The notes beneath the pieces were generated by a model that did not search any database, was not told the DNA's origin, and saw nothing but the letters and a program-made list of their open reading frames with translations. From the NCBI GenBank assembly GCA_018712865.1, contig DVGH01000049.1, positions 1 to 25,586 on the forward strand: a DNA stretch of 25,586 bases. Direction: 5' to 3'. This document shows positions 17,179-24,920 of this stretch, in pieces (the first letter of the stretch is position 1; each line of letters starts with the position of its first letter). The stretch is from Scatavimonas merdipullorum. Lineage in GTDB: Bacteria; Bacillota; Clostridia; Oscillospirales; Acutalibacteraceae. The translations under genes were made by a program, and so were the position numbers.

Positions 17179-17207
17179 TTGAATTTCCTGCGCGTAGGGG
17201 TTAAACT
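17179..17207 (+). promoter_or_regulatory. Candidate promoter of the glycosyltransferase-like gene / ligA
   Basis: TTGAAT and TAAACT are separated by 17 nt, with each hexamer matching the sigma-A consensus at four of six positions. The -10 ends 50 nt before the gene start. Confidence 0.4.
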
Positions 17208-17257
17208 ATATTTAAAAAGTTACAAATTGTTATCTGCTTATAAAGGGGCGGGTTTTC

Positions 17258-18211
17258 TTGCCAGATATAGAAATATCGGTTATTATTCCGGTAAAGAACA
17301 TAGATAAATATATTTCTGCAATCATTCAAAATCTTACGCAGGAGCTTACAGACAGGAGCATTGAGTTTGTTGTTGTAGATATGTATTCGTCTGATAAAAC
17401 CATGCTTTCAGCGCTTAAGGCGATTAAAGCGTCGGGCCAAAGCGGATTTGTCATACAAAATGGCGTAGACGGCCTGCCAGGGGCGCTTAATGCAGGGATT
17501 TATAAAGCGACAGGAAAGTATGTTACGTTTTTATTCCCCAGGAAAATATATAAAAACATGGTTGCACCATATTTTTCCACTGCGCAGAAGCATCATGCGG
17601 ATTTTGTATTTGGCAGCGCACCGGGATGCGATACAAGGCTTTCCGCGGCGTTAAAGTCCAATGCGATTAAGGGAACGGAGGTTATAACGGGCATTGTAAA
17701 GGGGATTATCAATATTGACCTTGCAGCCGTATTGATTTCCAGAGAGCTTTTGCAAAAGAAGAACATCTTTTTTAACGCTGCTTCCCGTTATGGCTTTGCA
17801 GAGGAATTTATTTACAGACTGCTTTTAAAAACAGATGCCAATTATCAGTCTTCTGCCGTTTTACATCGTGACACGGAGCATGTGCTTCCGCCTGTCAAGC
17901 AGGAGCCCATAGGAATTGCCTGTTTTGACCGGGTTGACGGTCTTATAAAAATTTCAGATTTGCTCCATTATGGCCATGGTGAAAACCACAGGCTTTACGA
18001 GTTGTTTATTTATACGGTTTTACCTGGCGCTGTTTTTGATTGTATTGATCTTTTACTCAGAGAAGGAATGGGATACAGCGCCGTCAAAAATGCGATTAAG
18101 CTGAAAGGCTATGAAGCGCTGCTTGTTTCCGGAAAAGCGACAGATTCACAGCTGAAAAGGAAAATTTTCACATGGAAGCTCATGCCGTGGATGTATAAGC
18201 CCGCAAAATAG
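17258..18211 (+). CDS. Glycosyltransferase family 2-like protein with degenerate active site
   Basis: The N-terminal half looks like a GT-A glycosyltransferase: EISVIIPVKNIDKYISAII, then FVVVDMYSSDKTMLSALKAI, GLPGALNAGIYKATGKYVTFL. In active GT2 enzymes the second block normally reads DDGSTD and the last is followed by a D-x-D metal motif (FLDxDD); here these are VDMYSSDKT and FLFPRKIYK, so the metal-binding aspartates are missing. The C-terminal half (about 150-317) has no motif I recognise. No membrane segments are evident. TTG 17258 is set by AAAGGGGCGGG about 7-10 nt upstream. ligA follows 35 nt later. It may be an inactive or unusual transferase; the sugar and acceptor are unknown. Confidence 0.75.
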   Translation: MPDIEISVIIPVKNIDKYISAIIQNLTQELTDRSIEFVVVDMYSSDKTMLSALKAIKASGQSGFVIQNGVDGLPGALNAGIYKATGKYVTFLFPRKIYKNMVAPYFSTAQKHHADFVFGSAPGCDTRLSAALKSNAIKGTEVITGIVKGIINIDLAAVLISRELLQKKNIFFNAASRYGFAEEFIYRLLLKTDANYQSSAVLHRDTEHVLPPVKQEPIGIACFDRVDGLIKISDLLHYGHGENHRLYELFIYTVLPGAVFDCIDLLLREGMGYSAVKNAIKLKGYEALLVSGKATDSQLKRKIFTWKLMPWMYKPAK

Positions 18212-18246
18212 GCGGCAGTGCAAATTTTGATCATTGGGTGGATAGA

Positions 18247-20229
18247 ATGAATATAGAAGAGGCACGGATACTATCTGAAAAACTGCAAAAGCAGATTAAA
18301 TACCATAACGACCGTTACTACAATAAAGACGCGCCGGAGATCAGCGACTATGAATACGACATGCTTCTGCGCAGTCTGGAGGATTTGGAAGCACAGTTTC
18401 CACAGCTTATTACGGAAGAGTCCCCTACGCAGAAGGTTGGCGGGAGAGCGTCGCAAAAATTTGCCCCTGTTGTGCACAGCGTCCCTATGGAAAGCCTGCA
18501 CGATGCCTTTTCGGAAGAAGAGCTCTATGATTTTGACAGGAAAGTGCGCGCTGCGGTGGAAGATCCCGCTTATGTTGTCGAGCCGAAATTTGACGGCCTT
18601 TCTGTTTCGTGCGAATACAAAAACGGCCTTTTTGTGCGCGGGTCCACCAGGGGGGACGGAACCGTTGGCGAGGATATTACAGAAAACCTTATGACAATTA
18701 AATCCCTTCCCAAACGTTTGTCAGAGCCTTTGCCGTATCTTGAAGTGCGCGGGGAGGTTTATATGTCTAACGACAGCTTTCTGCGTTTATTGGAAAAGCA
18801 GGAAGAAAATGAAGAAAAACCTTTTAAAAATCCAAGGAATGCCGCGGCGGGATCGCTGCGCCAGAAGGACAGCAGGATAACGGCACAAAGGGATTTGGAT
18901 ATTTTTGTTTTTAATATTCAGCAGATAGAAGGACATACCCTGCAATCGCATGCGCAGTCGCTGCAATTTCTTGCGCAGCTTGGGTTTCCGGCTCCGCCCT
19001 TTTATCATGTTTTTACGCATATAGAGGGTGTAATAAATGAAATCCAACGAATTGGAAATATGCGCGGGGAGCTGCCATATCAAATAGACGGCGCCGTTGT
19101 AAAAGTGGATTCTTTTGCACACAGGCGCCTGCTTGGAAGCACGGCAAAATTTCCAAAGTGGGCGGAGGCGTTTAAGTACCCGCCAGAGGAAAAAGCAACA
19201 AAGCTGTTGGATATTGTAATCAATGTGGGCAGGACGGGCGCGCTTACGCCAACTGGCGTGTTTGAACCTGTCACGCTTGCAGGTACAACCGTGACAAGGG
19301 CGGTATTGCATAACGAAGCCTTTATTAAAGAAAAGGACATCCGTATAGGGGATACGGTCGTGCTGCGCAAAGCCGGGGAAATTATTCCGGAGGTTGTCGC
19401 GCTGAAGGCGCACGGGGAAAATACGGTGCCGTTTTCCATGCCAAAGCTATGCCCGTCCTGCGGAAGCCCGGTTGTGCGTGAACAGGGGGAAGCTGCGCTG
19501 CGTTGCACCAACACAGACTGTCCTGCGCAACTGATGCGTCATCTGATCCATTTTGTGTCGCGCGACGCGATGGATATTGACGGGCTTGGCCCAGCTGTTT
19601 TGCACCAGCTGGTGAATACCGGTATGGTGCATTCCCCGGCAGACCTTTACAGGCTGGACCGGGAAAAATTGATTTCCCTTGAGCGTATGGGTACGCTTTC
19701 TGCGGATCATTTGCTCTCTGCGGTAGAAAAATCAAAAGAAAATGCACTGTACAGGCTGATTTTTGCACTTGGTATCCGTCATATTGGACAGAAGGCAGCC
19801 AAGCTCTTGTGCGAACATTTTGGAACAATAGAAAAAATTGAACAGGCCGATGTACAGCAGATTGCGCAAATTGATGGGTATGGCTTGGTGATGGCACAGA
19901 GCGTACAGGATTATTTTGCGCTGCCGCAGACAAAGCGGCTGCTTGCAGAGCTGCGTGCATGTGGAGTACAAATGCCGCCGGCAGAGCAAAGGGCCGCCGG
20001 GCTGTTGACCGGCAAGGTGTTCGTTTTGACAGGCACGCTTCCGACTTTAAAAAGAAGCGAAGCGGAAAAAATCATTGAAGATCTTGGTGGGAAAACCTCT
20101 TCCAGTGTGTCCGCAAAGACGGACTATGTTTTGGCAGGGGAAGAAGCGGGCAGTAAACTTGCAAAGGCGCAGAAAATAGGCGTTCCTGTGATCAATGAAG
20201 AAATGTTTAGAAAAATGTGCGGCCTATAA
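18247..20229 (+). CDS. ligA: NAD-dependent DNA ligase
   Basis: LigA seals nicks during replication and repair using NAD+. Domains in order: the N-terminal Ia region (YHNDRYYNKDAPEISDYEYD), the adenylation domain with catalytic K114 in VEPKFDGLS, the OB fold (VGRTGALTPTGVFEPV), a four-Cys zinc finger (C402, C405, C420, C425), helix-hairpin-helix repeats (for example ALGIRHIGQKAAKLL), and a C-terminal BRCT domain from about 586 (GKVFVLTGTLPTLKRSEAEK). The length of 660 residues is normal. ATG 18247 is preferred to the in-frame GTG 18238, because GGGTGG sits directly before the ATG and would otherwise overlap the start. It follows the glycosyltransferase-like gene by 35 nt, suggesting a shared transcript. 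Confidence 0.97.
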   Translation: MNIEEARILSEKLQKQIKYHNDRYYNKDAPEISDYEYDMLLRSLEDLEAQFPQLITEESPTQKVGGRASQKFAPVVHSVPMESLHDAFSEEELYDFDRKVRAAVEDPAYVVEPKFDGLSVSCEYKNGLFVRGSTRGDGTVGEDITENLMTIKSLPKRLSEPLPYLEVRGEVYMSNDSFLRLLEKQEENEEKPFKNPRNAAAGSLRQKDSRITAQRDLDIFVFNIQQIEGHTLQSHAQSLQFLAQLGFPAPPFYHVFTHIEGVINEIQRIGNMRGELPYQIDGAVVKVDSFAHRRLLGSTAKFPKWAEAFKYPPEEKATKLLDIVINVGRTGALTPTGVFEPVTLAGTTVTRAVLHNEAFIKEKDIRIGDTVVLRKAGEIIPEVVALKAHGENTVPFSMPKLCPSCGSPVVREQGEAALRCTNTDCPAQLMRHLIHFVSRDAMDIDGLGPAVLHQLVNTGMVHSPADLYRLDREKLISLERMGTLSADHLLSAVEKSKENALYRLIFALGIRHIGQKAAKLLCEHFGTIEKIEQADVQQIAQIDGYGLVMAQSVQDYFALPQTKRLLAELRACGVQMPPAEQRAAGLLTGKVFVLTGTLPTLKRSEAEKIIEDLGGKTSSSVSAKTDYVLAGEEAGSKLAKAQKIGVPVINEEMFRKMCGL

Positions 20230-20393
20230 TGACTGGTAAGAGCCTTTGGAGCAGCACGTGCATTTTGATTTTGCAGAAAAGCATATTTATGATCAAGCAA
20301 GCTGGTCTGTATGTACGGTGTGCTTTAAAAAAAGTTGACAGAGTATAAAGCTAAAATTTGGATTTCGATGATCAAGAAAGAACGATCTTAAAT

Positions 20394-20440
20394 AAAGAAA
20401 AGGTCCTTTATGGTTTAATTCCATAAAGGACCTTTTCTTT
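20394..20440. terminator. Perfect 20-bp stem hairpin, probable (bidirectional) terminator
   Basis: The arms 20394-20413 and 20421-20440 are exact reverse complements over 20 bp, with a 7-nt loop TTTAATT. The core is AAGGTCCTTTATGG with its complement, and the right arm ends CTTTTCTTT, so the T-rich tract lies inside the stem base on either strand. It most likely ends transcription from ligA, but lies 165 nt after the ligA stop. Confidence 0.8.
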
Positions 20441-20490
20441 TACTATGCGCCTGTTTGTTTTTACGGTTCTAAACGCCAGAACCTGTCCAT

Positions 20491-20518
20491 ATATATGAAG
20501 TAACCTGAATCATAAACG
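20491..20518 (+). promoter_or_regulatory. Possible sigma-E promoter of the spoIIIA operon
   Basis: CATAAACG (20511-20518) resembles the sigma-E -10 CATACAAT, and an ATAT core (20491-20497, ATATATG) lies 13 nt upstream where the -35 KMATATT is expected. The match is partial. The spoIIIA operon is sigma-E controlled in Bacillus, which is the main reason for the call. Confidence 0.35.
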
Positions 20519-20545
20519 GACGCTTCAAAGAAAGGACAGATCAAT

Positions 20546-21586
20546 ATGGATACAGAGTATTATGCCAGGCGTTTTGACAGTGCGGCAAAAGGGTTATGCA
20601 ACGGGCTTTTTGCAAGTGTTTCTGCCTTGCCTGATACTATAAAGGCACAGGCACAGGAAATCCGCATCCGCGTAAACCGGCCTGTAGCAATTTACTGCAC
20701 AAATAAAATGTACTATTTAACGGAAGACGGAAGGCCCGTCACAACCTTTGTCAACGGAAAAATACGCAACGTTACACAGCAGGAGGTGCTTGAAACCTTT
20801 CAAAATTTATGTGGCTATTCCGTTTACAGCCATCAAAAAGAGATTCAAAACGGATTTTTGACTATACGGGGCGGACACAGGGCCGGCATATGCGGCACAG
20901 CCGTTTATAAAGACCGTGCTCTTACAAATATACGGGATGTATCTTCTGTTAACATCCGCATTGCGCGGCAGGTTGACGGCGCAGCCGATCCATTGCTGGA
21001 AGCCCTGGGAACGGATTTTAAAGGACTGCTGCTCTGCGGCGCGCCTGCCTGTGGAAAAACAACCGTGCTGCGCGACCTTGCAAGGCAGCTGACAGATACC
21101 GGGCAGAAAAAGGTATGTGTGATCGATGAGCGTGGCGAGCTTGCCGGCACCTATGCCGGCGTATGCCAAAACGACCTGGGCCAGAGCGATATTCTCAACG
21201 GCTATACCAAGGGCGAAGGAATTATGCAGGCGCTGCGCTGCCTTTCCCCGGATATTATCATCTGTGATGAAGCCGGAAGCAGCGAGGATGTGCAGGCGAT
21301 TGCGCAAGGCGTCAACGCAGGCGTTTCAATTGTTGCCAGTATCCATGCCGCAACTCCACAGGAGCTGCTTGCCAGAAGCCAGGGAAGGATGCTGTTAAAA
21401 ACAGGCGCGTTTGAAAGCGTTGTGTTTTTTAAAGGAAGGCAGAAGCCCGGTGAAATGAAAGAAATTAAAAAGACAAAGGAGCTTTTTTATGCTACGCTTG
21501 GCGGCCGTAACGGCAATTATACTTTCCGGCGCACTGACAGGCCTCTGTGCGTCGCAGCGGCTTACAGCAAGGGTCTCTTTTTTTGA
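20546..21586 (+). CDS. spoIIIAA: Stage III sporulation protein AA, secretion-type ATPase
   Basis: SpoIIIAA is the AAA+/type II-IV secretion-like ATPase thought to power the SpoIIIA-SpoIIQ channel from the mother cell. Walker A is GAPACGKTT at residues 165-173 and Walker B is DIIICDEAG around 236-244; EIRIRVNRPVAIYC and LCGYSVYSHQKEIQNGFLTI are typical N-terminal blocks, and IVASIHAATPQELLARS is a conserved C-terminal block. The ribosome site AAAGGACAG precedes the ATG. The expected family length is about 310 residues and the conserved part ends near KGRQKPGEMKEI; here the frame runs on about 37 residues to 346, overlapping spoIIIAB by 98 nt. The extension (GNYTFRRTDRPL...) shows no family character. 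Confidence 0.95.
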   Translation: MDTEYYARRFDSAAKGLCNGLFASVSALPDTIKAQAQEIRIRVNRPVAIYCTNKMYYLTEDGRPVTTFVNGKIRNVTQQEVLETFQNLCGYSVYSHQKEIQNGFLTIRGGHRAGICGTAVYKDRALTNIRDVSSVNIRIARQVDGAADPLLEALGTDFKGLLLCGAPACGKTTVLRDLARQLTDTGQKKVCVIDERGELAGTYAGVCQNDLGQSDILNGYTKGEGIMQALRCLSPDIIICDEAGSSEDVQAIAQGVNAGVSIVASIHAATPQELLARSQGRMLLKTGAFESVVFFKGRQKPGEMKEIKKTKELFYATLGGRNGNYTFRRTDRPLCVAAAYSKGLFF

Positions 21587-21998
21587 AGGCTTTCTTGCGT
21601 TTTTGGTACGCCTGCAGACGCAGATCCGTTTTAACGCAGACGATTTGTCCCGCCTTTTGGCAACGGATGAAGCGGATGGTGCGGTTGCCGTTTTTTTAAA
21701 GGAATGCAGGCAAACGGCGCAGACAGAAGACAGGAACGTTATGCAGGTTTGGCCGCAGGCGGTTGACCGTATCCCCAAAAATACAGGGCTTACAAGCGAT
21801 GACAGAAAACTGCTAAAGGATTTTTCTGCGGCGCTTGGAACGACCGATATAGACGGGCAGGTTGCACATTGTGAGCTTTATAAGACGCTTGCCGGTGCCC
21901 GCCTGGAGCAGGCAAGGGAGGAAAAAGCAAAAAAGGGAAAGCTTTACCGTATGCTTGGCGTTTTTTCAGGCGTGTGTGTCTCTCTTTTGATCTTATAA
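21489..21998 (+). CDS. spoIIIAB: Stage III sporulation protein AB
   Basis: SpoIIIAB is a mother-cell membrane protein related to the GspF-type platform proteins of type II secretion. The 169-residue length is normal. It has an N-terminal hydrophobic segment (LAAVTAIILSGALTGL), the conserved ISFFEGFLxFL-like run VSFFEGFLAFLVRLQTQIRF, and a C-terminal helix (MLGVFSGVCVSLLIL) ending the protein. ATG 21489 is supported by AAAGGAG (21475-21481) 7 nt upstream. Its first 98 nt overlap the spoIIIAA reading frame. Confidence 0.95.
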   Translation: MLRLAAVTAIILSGALTGLCASQRLTARVSFFEGFLAFLVRLQTQIRFNADDLSRLLATDEADGAVAVFLKECRQTAQTEDRNVMQVWPQAVDRIPKNTGLTSDDRKLLKDFSAALGTTDIDGQVAHCELYKTLAGARLEQAREEKAKKGKLYRMLGVFSGVCVSLLIL

Positions 21999-22017
21999 AA
22001 AGGATGGTTATACAGAA

Positions 22018-22212
22018 ATGGATGTTGATTTGATCTTTAAAATAGCGGCAATTGGTATTATTGTCGCGGTGCTCAATCAGGTGCTGATCCGTTCGGGCAG
22101 AGAGGAACAGGCGATGATGACAACGCTTGCCGGGCTGATTGTGGTTTTGCTTATGATTATCCAGCAGATCAGCGATCTCTTCTCTACCATTAAATCCTTA
22201 TTTGGGCTTTAA
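22018..22212 (+). CDS. spoIIIAC: Stage III sporulation protein AC
   Basis: This very small protein (64 residues) has two membrane helices (about 5-24 and 33-50) with the conserved link QVLIRSGREEQAMMTTLAGLIVVL. With SpoIIIAD and SpoIIIAE it forms part of the membrane core of the SpoIIIA complex. AAAGGATGG lies about 10 nt before the ATG. Confidence 0.95.
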   Translation: MDVDLIFKIAAIGIIVAVLNQVLIRSGREEQAMMTTLAGLIVVLLMIIQQISDLFSTIKSLFGL

Positions 22213-22214
22213 AA

Positions 22215-22607
22215 ATGGATATTTTTGCAATCTGTATAGCCGCTGTGGCGGCGACCATCCTTGCGGTTACACTTAAAAGATATAACCCCGAAATTTCCAT
22301 GCTTCTTGCGATCGGCGCAGGCGTTGGCATCTTTGTGCTGGTATTAAGCCAAATACCGCAGGCGCTTTCACAGATCAGCACGCTTTTATCCAGAGCGGGT
22401 ATGCCGCTTGCGTATGGACAGGTTCTGTTTAAAGCGCTGGGGATTTGCTTTTTATGCCAATTTTCCTCAGACGCCTGTAAGGATGCAGGACAATCGGCGC
22501 TTGCGTCCAAGGTGGAGCTTGCCGGAAAACTGATGATCGTGTTGCTTGCATTACCCATGCTGGAAGATATTGTAAACACGGCCGTAACGCTAATGGGAGC
22601 GGAATAA
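22215..22607 (+). CDS. spoIIIAD: Stage III sporulation protein AD
   Basis: The 130-residue membrane protein has about four hydrophobic segments and the conserved family stretch LKRYNPEISMLLAIGAGVGI, followed by LGICFLCQFSSDACKDAGQSALASKVELAGK. It is a partner of SpoIIIAC. Only 2 nt separate the spoIIIAC stop from this ATG and no Shine-Dalgarno is visible (upstream is GGGCTTTAAAA), so its translation probably depends on coupling to spoIIIAC. Confidence 0.95.
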   Translation: MDIFAICIAAVAATILAVTLKRYNPEISMLLAIGAGVGIFVLVLSQIPQALSQISTLLSRAGMPLAYGQVLFKALGICFLCQFSSDACKDAGQSALASKVELAGKLMIVLLALPMLEDIVNTAVTLMGAE

Positions 22608-22637
22608 AGAAGGATAAACAGAAAAGGACTTAAAAAT

Positions 22638-23795
22638 ATGAAAAAAACAGGTGCTGCTGTTTTGATTTTGCTCTTAATTTTCCTGTGTTCGCAGATACAT
22701 GTGCAGGCTTATGAGGCAGACGAACAGCCGCAAAATGTAGATGAAATTTATGATGAGCAGCTGAAAAACAGCGGTGCAGAGGAACTGTTTGACGAACTCC
22801 CCCCACAGGCACAGCGCAATTTGGAGGAGCTGGGCGTGGAATCGCCCGACTGGAGGGAGCTCAATGCCCTGAGCTTTGGAGCTGTTTTTTCACAGATCAT
22901 GCAAATGCTTGGGGAAAACGGACAGACGCCGGCACTTGCAATGGCGCAGGTGCTTGCACTGATGCTTCTATGTGCACTGGCAGACGGCTTAAAACTTTCT
23001 TTTGGAGAAAAACCACTTGGTGGGATCATTGGTATAGTCAGTACATTATGTATATGCGGCGTTCTGGTTTATCCAATTGTGGAAGCCATTGAAAAAAGCG
23101 CACAGGTTATTGTAACGGCTTCCGGCTTTATGCTGCTTTACATACCGGTGATGGTCGGCGTTATGATCGCTGCGGGACAAGCGGTCAGCGGCGCCTCGTA
23201 CTATACGTTGATGATGGGAGCCGGACAGGTGGTAACACAGGTTTCCTCTAACGTCTTGGTGCCTTTATTAAATATCTTTTTAGGGATGTCGATCGTCAGC
23301 TCCATTTCACAGCGTATCAATCTTAAAGGCATTTGCGGCCTTTGCAATAAGGTTGTAAAATGGGTGCTTGCGTTTGTTATGTCTGTGTTTGTATCCGTCT
23401 TGACTTTTCAAACCATGCTGGGCGCTGCGGCGGATACAACCAGCGTACGCGCCGCCCGCTTTGCAATCAGCAGCTTTGTCCCTGTAGTGGGCGGTGCGTT
23501 AAGCGACGCGTTTTTAACAGTACAAAGCTGCCTGAAAATGCTAAAATCCGGAATTGGTGTTTTTGCCATACTGGGCGCGGCCGTTATTTTTTTGCCAATG
23601 ATTTTGGAGTGCCTGGTTTGGCTTTTCAGCATTCATGTATGCGCCGCAGCCGGAGACGTGTTTGGTCTTACACAGCCCTGCGCGCTGCTGCGTGCGGCCG
23701 GCAAGGTGATAAGTACCATTGTTGCTATCTTGCTTTGCTGCATGACGGTGTTTATTATATCGGCCGCAATCATTTTGATGATAGGGGGAAGCTAA
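22638..23795 (+). CDS. spoIIIAE: Stage III sporulation protein AE
   Basis: The 385-residue protein opens with a signal peptide or anchor (MKKTGAAVLILLLIFLC), then a soluble acidic stretch of about 80 residues (including ELFDELPPQAQRNLEELG), then about seven to eight hydrophobic segments from about 90 to the end. The run SGFMLLYIPVMVGVMIAAGQ and the central VLVPLLNIFLGMSIVSSIS are typical of SpoIIIAE, which resembles a transport permease. AAAAGGACTT precedes the ATG. Its stop is immediately followed by the spoIIIAF ATG (TAAATG). Confidence 0.96.
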   Translation: MKKTGAAVLILLLIFLCSQIHVQAYEADEQPQNVDEIYDEQLKNSGAEELFDELPPQAQRNLEELGVESPDWRELNALSFGAVFSQIMQMLGENGQTPALAMAQVLALMLLCALADGLKLSFGEKPLGGIIGIVSTLCICGVLVYPIVEAIEKSAQVIVTASGFMLLYIPVMVGVMIAAGQAVSGASYYTLMMGAGQVVTQVSSNVLVPLLNIFLGMSIVSSISQRINLKGICGLCNKVVKWVLAFVMSVFVSVLTFQTMLGAAADTTSVRAARFAISSFVPVVGGALSDAFLTVQSCLKMLKSGIGVFAILGAAVIFLPMILECLVWLFSIHVCAAAGDVFGLTQPCALLRAAGKVISTIVAILLCCMTVFIISAAIILMIGGS

Positions 23796-24290
23796 ATGGA
23801 CGCGGTAGCCTCCTGGGCAATTGCAATATGCATATGTGCTGCTGCCGGGCTGCTGTTGGAGCTAATGGCCCCAAGCGGCTCCATGGATAAAATTCTGCGC
23901 TTTGTTTTGGGTGCGTTCATGCTGTGCGCCGTGCTTTTCCCGGCAGGCAATATGGTACAAGGCATAAACAGGCAAATACAAAGCATAGACTTTGACAGCA
24001 GCACAAACACGCAGTTTTCAAAGGAAGTAGAGGAGCAATCGCAGCAGGTTGCCAAAGCAAGCGTGATAAGCCTTGTGGAAGCATGCATGGAAAAAACAGG
24101 TGCCAAAGCGGAAAAAATAGAGCTTACAATGGATAGCGACGAGGACGGGCGCATATCTATTATATTGGTTACGGTTTCTATAAAGCCAGAGTACAAGGAA
24201 CAGCAGTTAAAAATAAAAACTGCGATTGAAGAAGAACTGGGACTGGATACAAAGATAAAAATTGTAGAGAGTGGCAACTTGGCCGGATAA
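23796..24290 (+). CDS. spoIIIAF: Stage III sporulation protein AF
   Basis: Two membrane helices (about 4-26 and 34-52) are followed by a soluble domain of about 110 residues rich in acidic and basic residues, ending in a conserved beta-type region (GRISIILVTVSIKPEY). SpoIIIAF forms a ring-building domain in the channel. At 164 residues it is shorter than the Bacillus protein (about 206) but within the family's range. GATAGGGGGAAG just before the start overlaps the end of spoIIIAE, indicating coupling. Confidence 0.92.
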   Translation: MDAVASWAIAICICAAAGLLLELMAPSGSMDKILRFVLGAFMLCAVLFPAGNMVQGINRQIQSIDFDSSTNTQFSKEVEEQSQQVAKASVISLVEACMEKTGAKAEKIELTMDSDEDGRISIILVTVSIKPEYKEQQLKIKTAIEEELGLDTKIKIVESGNLAG

Positions 24291-24316
24291 ATGAAAAAAG
24301 AAAGGGAGAAAGCTCC

Positions 24317-24904
24317 ATGAGCGGAGAAAAAAAGGAAAAGCTCGAAAACAAGGTTCGCCGTTTTCTGGCAGAAGATAAATATAAAAAAATGATCATCATA
24401 GCCGGGTTTGTTGGAATTGCGCTGATTTTCCTTTCCAATTTTTTTGAGAGAAGCAGCACGCCGCAGCAGGATACACAGACGGTGATAACAGGCTCACAAT
24501 CCATTGCCCAGTACAAACAGGAAACAGAACAGCTTTTGGCGGATATGATCGCTTCCATAGAGGGGGCGGGCACGACAAAAATTCTTGTTACGGTCGACAG
24601 CAGCGAGGAATATGTGTATCTTGCCAATGAAAAGGAAAGCGTTAACCAGTCGGATGACAGCAATGAGGAAAGCAACAAAAGCGGGCAATCAAGCGACATG
24701 GAAAAAAATTACATAACGGTACGTCTGTCCGACGGAACGGAACAGGCGATTATTCTTAAGGAAATTCAGCCTAAAATACGTGGCGTGCTTGTCGTGTGCG
24801 ACGGCGGCGGTGATATACTGGTACAGCAAAGGGTGCTTGAGGCAGTGACAAAAGCGCTTGACATATCAACAGCACAGGTTTGTGTAACAAAACTTTCAAA
24901 TTAA
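24317..24904 (+). CDS. spoIIIAG: Stage III sporulation protein AG
   Basis: A single membrane anchor (residues 25-43) follows a charged cytoplasmic N-terminus, then a soluble domain in the intermembrane space. The block QLLADMIASIEGAGTTKILVTVDSSEEYVYL is conserved in SpoIIIAG, and GVLVVCDGGGDILVQQRVLEAVTKAL forms the second half of the ring-building fold. In Bacillus this protein forms a 30-subunit ring. Between the halves, a stretch of about 25 Ser/Asn/Glu-rich residues (VNQSDDSNEESNKSGQSSDM) looks flexible. GAAAGGGAG precedes the ATG. Confidence 0.94.
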   Translation: MSGEKKEKLENKVRRFLAEDKYKKMIIIAGFVGIALIFLSNFFERSSTPQQDTQTVITGSQSIAQYKQETEQLLADMIASIEGAGTTKILVTVDSSEEYVYLANEKESVNQSDDSNEESNKSGQSSDMEKNYITVRLSDGTEQAIILKEIQPKIRGVLVVCDGGGDILVQQRVLEAVTKALDISTAQVCVTKLSN

Positions 24905-24920
24905 CAAGGAGGACATAGAA

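Larger units (their letters stand above)
16982..17257 (+). other. Non-coding leader region with AT-rich direct and inverted repeats
   Basis: No convincing gene lies here; an overlapping open frame on + (16987-17307) has biased composition and no ribosome site. A perfect TATAAT is at 17013-17018, with a poor -35 (TTGCAG, 16-nt spacer). TTTTAAAATTACA (17031-17043) and TTTTAAAATTGCA (17058-17070) are near-identical direct copies, and TGCAATTTTAAAA (17089-17101) is a perfect 13-bp inverted copy of the second, with 18 nt between. Just before the glycosyltransferase-like gene, TTGAAT (17179-17184) and TAAACT (17202-17207), 17 nt apart, make a second candidate promoter. Confidence 0.6.
20230..20545 (+). 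other. 316-nt intergenic region between ligA and spoIIIAA
   Basis: The region holds no supported gene. A 19-codon frame (20289-20348, MIKQAGLYVRCALKKVDRV) has no real ribosome site. TTGACA at 20335-20340 is a perfect -35, but the best -10 at 17 nt is only TTGGAT. A long hairpin lies at 20394-20440, and a possible sporulation promoter before spoIIIAA. The motif ATGATCAAG occurs twice (20289, 20368), probably by chance. Confidence 0.6.

Noticed and set aside
16987..17307. A 106-codon plus-strand frame upstream of and overlapping the glycosyltransferase-like gene
   Set aside because: Lys/Phe/Ile-rich AT-driven composition, no ribosome site, and it overlaps a better-supported start in another frame.
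20289..20348. A 19-codon small open frame in the ligA-spoIIIAA gap
   Set aside because: No Shine-Dalgarno at usable distance and nothing to show conservation; treated as chance.
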